From: Saccharophagus degradans 2-40
GTDB taxonomy: Bacteria; Pseudomonadota; Gammaproteobacteria; Pseudomonadales; Cellvibrionaceae
NCBI RefSeq assembly: GCF_000013665.1
Contig: NC_007912.1
Span: 1,784,501 to 1,848,500, forward strand
Direction: 5' to 3'
DNA length: 64,000 bases
Shown piece by piece: positions 18,601 through 25,460 of the stretch (position 1 is its first letter; every line of letters starts with the position of its first letter). A program made the position numbers and the translations under genes. Below the pieces are notes generated by a model. It saw only the letters and a list, made by a program, of their open reading frames with translations. It did no database searches and was not told the origin of the DNA.

Positions 18601-20791
18601 TGACCAATGCCCAAATACACCCGCCGGCACAGCTGTCGATTCTGTTGGTTGCCCAGTAACACAGCCACCATCCGATAGTGACAACGATGGCGTTACGGAT
18701 GCTAATGATCAGTGCCCAAATACACCTGCAGGTACATCGGTTGATTCCGTTGGCTGCCCAGTGGTTCAGCCACCATCAGATAGCGATAACGACGGTGTGG
18801 ACGATTCAAGTGATCAATGTCCAAATACCCCTGCGGGTACCAGTGTAAATGCAGTGGGTTGCCCTGTAACGCAAACTAATATTGTGCCTTTATATAATGC
18901 CAGCACAAACTTAGAAGGCGCTATTTCTTTTGATCGCGGTGATGCGCTTGTTACGCGAATTTCAGATCGCGGTCGCGACCGTCACGCAAAAGAAAACCAC
19001 TTCCAAGCTTACGATCACTACCTTACTTTCTATTGGGAAGATCGCACTATTGCTATTGAAATAGTGGATTACGTTGCGAAAGGTGGCAGCAGCATTCGCA
19101 TGAATATCGTAAGTCAAATGCGTTTGGATGACACCGAAGCAGAAAACCGCTGGTTTTATATTGGTAACAACACGCTCGCTGAATACTGTGGCAATGGCGT
19201 GATGAACGAAGTGGATCACACGCACTACTGGAAGGAATCTAGCTTTAACTGTCGTGAGGGTCGTCCCATTCAAATTGGCGATAAAATGGAGTTTGAAATC
19301 AGCCAATTTTTAGACCCCGCGCTATTACCTCGCGGTCGCTCTAATTATTACGGCACCACTTACCTTTACATTGTGGGTGAGGGCTTAGTGCCTTGGGATG
19401 TTACCGATAAAGTTGCTTTCCAAGGCGGCAACCGTTTGCAGCGAGATTCCATTCCTGTGCCCGAGCACGCGCGTTTAGGTGGCGATACAACTTTGCATGT
19501 GCAAATGACTGCCGAGCCAGATGGCCACTTCCAGCAAATGGCAACCAACCTGGGTTTTGATAATGGCCAGCCGTTTGTACTCGGTCGCCGTGTGCACCAC
19601 ACATCTTACGTAGATGGTACGCACGATGAGAGCGCAGAAAACGGCGTATTTGATGGTATGCCAGGTAAAGCAGGCCCGCACTATGTGAATGACCGCTGCT
19701 CGGATTGTCACGAGCGCAATGGTCGTGCACCGGTTGTGGGTATTGGTGAACCGTTAGACCGTTGGGTGTTTAAAGTGGGCGACGCAAATGGTAACCCGCA
19801 TCCAGATATGGGGCGCGTATTGCAGCCAGAAGCGAACAACGGTGCCGCTAGCGAGGGCACGCCAACCATCGCATTCTTTAGCGAAGAAAACGGTTTGCGC
19901 AAACCAAACTATGCATTTAGCGGCATAACGCCAGACACTTTCTCTGCGCGTATTGCCCCACAGCTAAATGGCATTGGTTTGCTCGAAGCGATTCCAGAAA
20001 GTGCAATTTTAGCGCAAGAAGATGTGAACGATGCGAACGGTGATGGTATCTCCGGTAAAGCGCAGCGCTCTATCGACCCTGTAACCGGTGAAACCCGCTT
20101 AGGTCGCTTTGGCTACAAAGCAGCAACCAGCAGTGTAAAGCATCAAGTGGCTGCGGCGTTTAATACGGATATAGGTGTACGTACCTCTGTAATGCCCAAC
20201 CCAGATTGCGGCTCGAATCAAAACGATTGTGGCCCAAGTGGTGCGGAACTAGCAGATGAGCATTTAGATAACCTTGTTAAGTATGTTTCTTTACTGGGTG
20301 TTCGCCCACAGCGAGACTACAACGATGCGCAAGTACTACAGGGTAAGCAAGTGTTTAACGATGCTGGCTGTGTGAGTTGTCATACCGACACTTACCAAAC
20401 ATCGCAATATCACCCGCTTGCAGAGTTACGCAGCCAAACTATTCACCCCTACACAGATCTCTTGCTGCACGATATGGGCCCAGGTTTGGCCGATAACTTA
20501 GGTGAAGGCGATGCAACGGGTGCCGAATGGCGTACCGCGCCGCTTTGGGGCTTAGGTTTGTCTGCTTGTGTTACGGGTGGTGTAGAAGGTGGTCGCGGCT
20601 GGGATGATTTTGGCTTAGATGGCTACGAAACCTGTACTCCACATCACAGCTACTTACACGATGGTCGCGCACGCACCATTGAAGAAGCTATTTTGTGGCA
20701 CGGTGGCGAAGGTGAAAACTCGAAGCAAGCGTACCAAAACTTAAGCAATAGCGAGCGCGATGCTCTACTCGCATTCTTAAATTCCCTCTAA
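15668..20791 (+). CDS. Secreted GH16 laminarinase with CBM6, CBM56-like and TSP3 modules fused to a di-heme oxidoreductase
   Basis: A 1707-aa secreted protein. ATG 15668 starts a signal peptide (LIAKLALASGLTLVATAATHA); the 26 codons before it lack signal features. Order: GH16 beta-glucanase (about 40-315) with catalytic motif E163-I-D-M-M-E168; a beta-sandwich-like segment (318-500); a TSP3 calcium repeat; CBM6 (541-670); TSP3; CBM6 (711-845); TSP3; a CBM56-like beta-1,3-glucan-binding module (881-965); three TSP3 repeats (967-1065); an unrecognised segment (1075-1260); and a DHOR/COG3488-type di-heme oxidoreductase (1290-1707) with heme motifs C1344SDCH and C1568VSCH and the terminal FLHDGRAR-like YLHDGRARTIEEAILWHGGE. 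It should hydrolyse laminarin-type glucans outside the cell; the role of the redox domain is unknown. A terminator and the convergent GH1 gene follow. Confidence 0.93.
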   Translation: MSNQKRLSAGLIAKLALASGLTLVATAATHADVTNPVIGNLIFEENFNTLNSDRWNVIEGDGCQYGPNLCGWGNQELQYYQDSNVTIEDVPGEPGNKAVVFEARNETVNGSAFTSGKIDSEDGIAIKYGMIEFRLRVPNMGVGYWPAVWMLGTSTESWPSKGEIDMMEMGHRAQGMADAGHPGTNLNNYTAANAIFYAEAACVPENPTCAAMTAWQTDNAYVSQTSMGERFVIYRTYWTDTQLRFTVIDNGVEYDMYDDPITIGEEATELQQPFYLLANLAVGGNFTDASTPAEVTAQLPGKMYLDYIRVYQLDGMGEIFEGSIAQKEYGTFGVFTDDTPTSNKLVAGDTSQIYIWNQNSLSEGTLAPAEGDNVIAWNYTAPEWFGAGIQAVHARDMSNFENGEFKFKIKIPANVSFKVGFADTYTNENWLTFPANQTTYGLVRNGEWAEATIPVADLRGSLIALQSMAGMFYIASVDGQIPTSNFEFAIDDVRWEGGGAGPVDSDGDGVADELDQCPNTPAGTAVDSVGCQIGLPQPVAVTVEAEDYEAYYDTTSGNSGNAYRSDDVDIEAASEGGFNVGWTDAGEWMDYTLNLAAGTYDVTARVASNTDTGVYSVSLDGTTIGSNGVATGGWQNWVTQVVGQITVNGGQQTLRISTDVAGYNINWVHFEPVPDADNDGVPDSQDNCPNTPAGTEVDANGCAIVVDPVPVHIEAEDYAAYHDLSAGNNGGQYRSDDVDIEAASEGGFNVGWTDTGEWLEYSVELIEGVYDLTARVASLSGNGAYSVSISGQAVGGSNAVATGGWQNWETQHVARFVAGTGTYTIRVNADAGGFNLNWLHLEPVNDPDSDNDGVPDSQDNCANTPAGTEVDASGCPVVVQPFGVTQSDSNSAQFYVNGADWAVLHYSVNGGGQVNVSMSLENGKHVYTVPDLAPGDSISYFVTYWDPELGGARDSETVSYSVVAAGSDSDGDGVGDSADQCPNTPAGTAVDSVGCPVTQPPSDSDNDGVTDANDQCPNTPAGTSVDSVGCPVVQPPSDSDNDGVDDSSDQCPNTPAGTSVNAVGCPVTQTNIVPLYNASTNLEGAISFDRGDALVTRISDRGRDRHAKENHFQAYDHYLTFYWEDRTIAIEIVDYVAKGGSSIRMNIVSQMRLDDTEAENRWFYIGNNTLAEYCGNGVMNEVDHTHYWKESSFNCREGRPIQIGDKMEFEISQFLDPALLPRGRSNYYGTTYLYIVGEGLVPWDVTDKVAFQGGNRLQRDSIPVPEHARLGGDTTLHVQMTAEPDGHFQQMATNLGFDNGQPFVLGRRVHHTSYVDGTHDESAENGVFDGMPGKAGPHYVNDRCSDCHERNGRAPVVGIGEPLDRWVFKVGDANGNPHPDMGRVLQPEANNGAASEGTPTIAFFSEENGLRKPNYAFSGITPDTFSARIAPQLNGIGLLEAIPESAILAQEDVNDANGDGISGKAQRSIDPVTGETRLGRFGYKAATSSVKHQVAAAFNTDIGVRTSVMPNPDCGSNQNDCGPSGAELADEHLDNLVKYVSLLGVRPQRDYNDAQVLQGKQVFNDAGCVSCHTDTYQTSQYHPLAELRSQTIHPYTDLLLHDMGPGLADNLGEGDATGAEWRTAPLWGLGLSACVTGGVEGGRGWDDFGLDGYETCTPHHSYLHDGRARTIEEAILWHGGEGENSKQAYQNLSNSERDALLAFLNSL

Positions 20792-20833
20792 CAACAGGTT
20801 ATTAACTCGTTAAATGGTGTGTTGTTACCCCTT

Positions 20834-20862
20834 GCGGCGCTAATATAGCGCCGCTTTTTTTT
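20834..20862 (+). terminator. Rho-independent terminator of the laminarinase gene
   Basis: GCGGCGCT and AGCGCCGC form a perfect GC-rich stem around AATAT, followed by eight T. Confidence 0.92.
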
Positions 20863-20890
20863 GAGCAGAGATTAATTCCAATGTTAAACA

Positions 20891-21081
<191 letters not shown>

Positions 21082-21082
21082 G

Positions 21083-21104
21083 AAAAAAGCCCGCTAATGC
21101 GGGC
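21083..21104 (-). terminator. Rho-independent terminator of the GH1 gene
   Basis: On the minus strand, GCCCGC-ATTA-GCGGGC is followed by TTTTTT, 35 bp after the GH1 stop codon. Confidence 0.88.
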
Positions 21105-21138
21105 GAGGGCAGAGGGGGAACTCCGCATGCAGGAGTAA

Positions 21139-22473
21139 TTAGCTCCTACTCGAGACAAACTCAGCAAATGCGTGGCCGCTGGCTTTTAGCGTTCGCTTTT
21201 GTGTTTGGTAATCTACATAGGTAATACCGAATCGTTTGCTGTAACCCAGTGCCCACTCAAAATTATCCATTAGGCTCCAAGCAAAATAACCGCGTACATC
21301 AACACCTTGTTCAATGGCGTTGTGTACCGCTTGTAAATGGGTTTGAAAATAATTTATTCGGGCAATATCGTTAACTTCGCCGTTAACAAGTTCGTCCACC
21401 ATTGCTGCGCCGTTTTCGGTAATAAGTAACGGGGGTAGGGTATAGCGTTGGTTTAGGTCTATTAGTAAATCGGTTAAGCCTTGCGGGTAAACTTCCCAGC
21501 CCATATCGGTTAGCTCTACACCCTCAGGTACTTGTTCGGTAAAACCGCCATTACCGTCGGCAAAAAATACTGCGCGGGTATAGTAGTTAAGGCCTAAATA
21601 ATCTAAAGGTTGGCTTATTAACGCCATGTCGCCTTCACAAATAGGTGGTTTGGCATTGTCTGGCAGGCTGTTTATTGCATCAGGGTAGCAGCCAGTAAGT
21701 AGCGGTTGTGCATACCACTGAAATAATAAATCGTCCGCGCGTTTTGCTGCATCTATATCTGCTTGTGCGTTGCTGCCGGCGTAACAAGGGCTCATGTTTA
21801 ACACTATGCCGCTTAAACTATTGGGGCAGTTTTTTCGCAGCACTTGCATAGCTAAGCCATGGGCAAGTAATAAATGGTGTGCGGCTTTGCGCCCACTGGC
21901 TAAGTCTTTTATACCCGGTGCGTGTACACCAATTTCATAGCCAAGGTAGGCACTGCAAAAGGGCTCGTTTAACGTTGTGTAGCAAAATACATCGTCATCA
22001 AGCGCTTGGGTTATAAGGTTTACATAGTCGCGAAACTTGTAGGCGGTATCGCGGTTAAGCCAGCCGCCAGCATCTTCTAAATGTTGTGGCAAGTCCCAGT
22101 GGTATAGCGTTATATAAGCTTTTAAATTCTTTTCGCGAAGCTTAGTTAAAATATTTTTGTAAAATGTAACGCCTTCATTATTGAGGCTGCCGTCTAAATT
22201 AATAACACGGCCCCACGCAATAGAAAAGCGGTAGGCATCTACCCCTAGGTTGGCAATAAGTTCTATATCGTCTTGCCATCTATTTATGTGGTCGCAAGCA
22301 ATGGCGCCGTTGGTGTTATCAATAATGGTATTGGGCTGCTCACAGAACGTATCCCAATTACAGGGCAGGCGAGAATCTATGCCGCCTTCAATTTGGTAAG
22401 ACGACGTTGCAACACCAAAGGTAAACTCTTTGCTGCGCAAACGAGAAGAAGGCGGTAGTGTAAGTCTATTCAT
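21139..22473 (-). CDS. GH1 family beta-glucosidase
   Basis: Hydrolyses terminal beta-glucosyl residues of oligosaccharides in the cytoplasm; no signal peptide is visible. The ATG at 22473 gives a 444-aa protein starting MNRLTLPPSSRLRSKEFTFG, the normal length and N-terminus for GH1; the open frame up to 22539 adds 22 atypical residues. Family marks are FTFGVATSSYQIEG, the acid/base Glu in TLNEPF (E170) and the nucleophile in LLITENGAAM (E353). It is divergent from the sugar symporter, and a perfect LacI-type palindrome lies 128 bp upstream of its start. I infer hydrolysis of laminari- or cello-oligosaccharides released by the neighbouring GH16 protein. Confidence 0.95.
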   Translation of the reverse strand: MNRLTLPPSSRLRSKEFTFGVATSSYQIEGGIDSRLPCNWDTFCEQPNTIIDNTNGAIACDHINRWQDDIELIANLGVDAYRFSIAWGRVINLDGSLNNEGVTFYKNILTKLREKNLKAYITLYHWDLPQHLEDAGGWLNRDTAYKFRDYVNLITQALDDDVFCYTTLNEPFCSAYLGYEIGVHAPGIKDLASGRKAAHHLLLAHGLAMQVLRKNCPNSLSGIVLNMSPCYAGSNAQADIDAAKRADDLLFQWYAQPLLTGCYPDAINSLPDNAKPPICEGDMALISQPLDYLGLNYYTRAVFFADGNGGFTEQVPEGVELTDMGWEVYPQGLTDLLIDLNQRYTLPPLLITENGAAMVDELVNGEVNDIARINYFQTHLQAVHNAIEQGVDVRGYFAWSLMDNFEWALGYSKRFGITYVDYQTQKRTLKASGHAFAEFVSSRS

Positions 22474-22600
22474 GCTTGCTCTTATACTTGTGTTTAATTC
22501 GTTACTTTCGGGGTATACAAAAATGCTGTATATAACCAAATACCAACTAAAGCGGTAAATGTATGCTTTATTGTTAAACCTTAGCGCTTGTGTTTATTTA

Positions 22601-22614
22601 TGTAAGCGCTTACA
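22601..22614. promoter_or_regulatory. LacI-type operator between GH1 and MFS genes
   Basis: Perfect 14-bp palindrome TGTAAGCGCTTACA with the central CG typical of LacI-family operators. It is located in the divergent region and could control both genes. The identical sequence occurs twice before the receptor at 25461. Confidence 0.85.
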
Positions 22615-22799
22615 TTTAGACTAGAGCTTTAGCCTTTAAAGGTCAACCTTTTTACATTGGAGGGTGGCAACAGGTGCAAAGTGTTTAACTTTAAAGAATA
22701 GCCGCGGCATCTACAGTATTGCGGCTAGAATTAAGTAAACGCGGGCAAGTAAGTACAAATAAGCGTTAAATTAGTATCAAAATAAAAGAGTTAATACAT

Positions 22800-24131
22800 A
22801 TGTTGTCAGTAAAAGAAAAAGTAGCATACGGCTTGGGCGATACAGCCAGTAACATAGTGTTTCAAACCGTTATGCTGTTTCTTGCCTTCTTCTATACCGA
22901 TATTTTTGGCATTTCGCCGGCGGTGGTAGGCACCATGTTTATAGTGGTGCGGGTATTAGATGCAATAACCGACCCGTTAATGGGGGGCTTGGCAGACAGA
23001 ACAAATACTAAATGGGGTAAGTTTAGGCCCTATTTACTTTGGTTGGCCGTACCGTTCGGTTTGATAAGTGTTTTGGCATTTACTACTCCCGAATTAGGTG
23101 AAGATGGCAAGGTGTATTATGCCTATGCTACCTACGCACTATTAATGATGGCGTATACGGCTATAAACATTCCTTATTCCGCATTGGGTGGGGTGCTAAC
23201 TGCAGACCCAAAACAACGTGTTTCGGTTCAATCTTACCGCTTTGTATTTGGCATGCTGGGCGGCCTAATTGTTACTGCAGCAACGCTGCCTCTTGTGCAG
23301 TTTTTTGGTAAGGGCGATAAGGCGCTTGGCTATCAGCTCACCATTGCGGCTATGAGTGCACTGGGGGTAATACTATTTTTATTGTGTTTTGCTGGTACCA
23401 AAGAGCGTATTGCGCCGCCGCCCCAGCAGAAAACGAGCTTGTTTAAAGACTTATCCCTAATGTGGGTAAATGACCAATGGCGAGTGCTATGCGTAGCAGC
23501 GTTCTTTTTGCTTATTGGTATGGTAATGCGTTCCACTTTGGCGATTTACTACGTTAAGTACTATTTATTACGCGAAGACCTGGTAACAGCGTTTGTTACA
23601 TTGGGCATGATAGGCAACATAGTGGGTTGCGCGTTAGCCCAGCCGCTAAGTAAGCGTGTATGCAAGGTTAAGGCTTATATAGCGCTGCAAATTATCGCGG
23701 CAGTTTTGTGCGCTGCGGCATATTTCGTGGGGCAAGCGCAGGTAGTTGCTGCTTTTGTGCTGTATGTTTTATGGTGCTTTTTTCTACAGATGGCCACCCC
23801 TTTACTGTGGGCAAAAATGGCCGATACCGTCGATTATGGTCACTGGAAGACCGGTATTCGCATAACGGGTATGGTATATTCCTCCGTCGTTTTTTTCATC
23901 AAGCTTGGCCTAGCGTTAGGCGGGGCAGTAGCTAGCTGGCTATTGGCCTATTACGGCTACCAAGCAGATACCGCCCAAACGCCAGATACATTGCACGGTA
24001 TTTTGCTGTCATTTACCGTATTCCCAGCGGTGTTTTCTCTGCTTGTGGCTTGGGCTATGCGTTGGTATATCCTAAACAACGATGAGGTGGCGCGTATTCA
24101 GCAAGCGCTAAATTTAAAAACTGTAAACTAA
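22800..24131 (+). CDS. GPH-family sugar:cation symporter (MFS)
   Basis: A 443-aa inner-membrane transporter with about twelve hydrophobic helices. The N-terminus KEKVAYGLGDTASNIVFQ, the loop DAITDPLMGGLADRTNTKWGKFRPYLLW and the MADTVDYGHWKTGIR segment are strongly typical of the glycoside-pentoside-hexuronide symporter family (MelB-like). It should import a mono- or oligosaccharide from the periplasm with H+ or Na+. It precedes the LacI regulator by 51 bp and is divergent from the GH1 gene. The specific sugar is not determined, but beta-glucosides fit the context. Confidence 0.93.
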   Translation: MLSVKEKVAYGLGDTASNIVFQTVMLFLAFFYTDIFGISPAVVGTMFIVVRVLDAITDPLMGGLADRTNTKWGKFRPYLLWLAVPFGLISVLAFTTPELGEDGKVYYAYATYALLMMAYTAINIPYSALGGVLTADPKQRVSVQSYRFVFGMLGGLIVTAATLPLVQFFGKGDKALGYQLTIAAMSALGVILFLLCFAGTKERIAPPPQQKTSLFKDLSLMWVNDQWRVLCVAAFFLLIGMVMRSTLAIYYVKYYLLREDLVTAFVTLGMIGNIVGCALAQPLSKRVCKVKAYIALQIIAAVLCAAAYFVGQAQVVAAFVLYVLWCFFLQMATPLLWAKMADTVDYGHWKTGIRITGMVYSSVVFFIKLGLALGGAVASWLLAYYGYQADTAQTPDTLHGILLSFTVFPAVFSLLVAWAMRWYILNNDEVARIQQALNLKTVN

Positions 24132-24182
24132 TTACTGACTGCAAATTATGGTCTGCAGGAAGCAACAATCATTGAGTGTTAT

Positions 24183-25181
24183 ATGGCAACAATTTACGAC
24201 GTATCGGAACTAGCTGGTGTGTCTTTGGCAACCGTTTCGCGTGTAATGAACAACAATGCACGCGTAAGCGATAAAACCAAGCAAAAGGTAACTGCAGCCA
24301 TGGAGGCGTTGGACTATCGTCCAAGCGCCATTGCTAAGGGGTTGGCCTCTAACAAATCTGGTAGCGTGGGCGTATTAATTTCAGAGCTACACGGCCCTTT
24401 TTACGGCATGATGATGAGTGCCATAGAGTCAGAGCTGCGCAATGCCGATGTGCATGCCATTATTGCTGCGGGCCACAGTGATGCTGCCGAAGAAAAAGAA
24501 GCTATCGAATTCCTATTAAGCAGAAAGTGCGATGCGCTAGTGTTATGGGTGGAGTCGGTATCTGATAAATACTTGCTTGAGCTTTCTAAGCGCAGCACGC
24601 CCGTATTTATACTCGGTAGAAAAATTAACGGCCTCGCCAAAAACTGCATAACCCTTGATAACCACATGGGAGGCTATTTGGCAGCGTCCCACCTTGCGAA
24701 AATGGGACATAAGAAAGTGGCATACATATCTGGGCCGCTGTGGAAAAAAGAAGCGCAAGATAGGTTGGGTGGGTTCGAGGCAGCACTAAATGAACACAAA
24801 ATAAAACTTAATGAAAACCTTATTTACGAGGGTGATTATCAAGAGGCAGGCGGGCAAGCAGGCTTGCAGTACCTGTTCAAGCAGCGCGCTAAGTTTAGTG
24901 CCGTTTTTTGCGCAAACGACGAGATGGCGGCGGGTGCCATGTCTGCCGCGCGTGATCTGGGACTATCGCTTCCGCAAGATTTATCGATAATGGGGTTCGA
25001 TAATGTAAAGTATGCCGAATATGTTTACCCCAAGCTTTCTACCATCAATTACCCGGTGGGGCAGATGGCTTCTATGGCTGCAAAATGGGTTTTAAAAACG
25101 GTTTACAATAATAAAAACATAGAGGTTTTAAATCACTTCGAGCCCACGCTGGTTGAACGAGAATCAGTCGCAAAAGTTTAG
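24183..25181 (+). CDS. LacI-family transcriptional repressor
   Basis: A 332-aa sugar-responsive regulator. The N-terminal helix-turn-helix and hinge are clear: ATIYDVSELAGVSLATVSRV, then MEALDYRPSAIAKGLAS. The remaining residues, about 60-332, form a periplasmic-binding-like effector domain (GSVGVLISEL, DALVLWVES, FSAVFCANDEMAAGA, LSIMGFDNVKYAEYVYP). It probably binds TGTAAGCGCTTACA, present before GH1/MFS and twice before the receptor, and releases it when a sugar ligand appears. It follows the symporter gene, and probably shares its transcript. A weak hairpin CCCTTGG/CCAAGGG occurs downstream at 25219-25247. Confidence 0.95.
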   Translation: MATIYDVSELAGVSLATVSRVMNNNARVSDKTKQKVTAAMEALDYRPSAIAKGLASNKSGSVGVLISELHGPFYGMMMSAIESELRNADVHAIIAAGHSDAAEEKEAIEFLLSRKCDALVLWVESVSDKYLLELSKRSTPVFILGRKINGLAKNCITLDNHMGGYLAASHLAKMGHKKVAYISGPLWKKEAQDRLGGFEAALNEHKIKLNENLIYEGDYQEAGGQAGLQYLFKQRAKFSAVFCANDEMAAGAMSAARDLGLSLPQDLSIMGFDNVKYAEYVYPKLSTINYPVGQMASMAAKWVLKTVYNNKNIEVLNHFEPTLVERESVAKV

Positions 25182-25344
25182 TCTTGTTCGATTTGTCTTA
25201 TAGTTAAAAATCAATAACCCCTTGGTGTTTTTGTCGCGCGCCAAGGGCGCTTCATCGCATTTTATTCCCCCTCATATTGTTAAATGGTTTGGCACCTAAT
25301 CCTTTTTGTTTGGTGCTTGACATCACATTTTTATTGGCATAACT

Positions 25345-25358
25345 TGTAAGCGCTTACA
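25345..25358. promoter_or_regulatory. LacI-type operator 1 upstream of the receptor
   Basis: TGTAAGCGCTTACA, identical to the site at 22601. Its start lies 57 bp before that of a second copy. A short GCGC hairpin with seven T (25370-25390) lies between the two copies. Confidence 0.87.
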
Positions 25359-25401
25359 TAAAACTTCCCGCGCCTTTGAGCGCTTTTTTTAGAGCTAGTT
25401 T

Positions 25402-25415
25402 TGTAAGCGCTTACA
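25402..25415. promoter_or_regulatory. LacI-type operator 2 upstream of the receptor
   Basis: Second TGTAAGCGCTTACA copy, 46 bp before the receptor start codon. The paired arrangement suggests strong repression, possibly with looping or cooperative binding. Confidence 0.87.
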
Positions 25416-25460
25416 CTAAGTGAGAAAACTGACAATAAACAAATAACTCGGATCAGAGAT

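Noticed and set aside
25219-25247. Intrinsic terminator after the LacI gene
   Set aside because: The stem is only seven pairs with a long loop and no T run follows directly; kept only as a note in the LacI entry.
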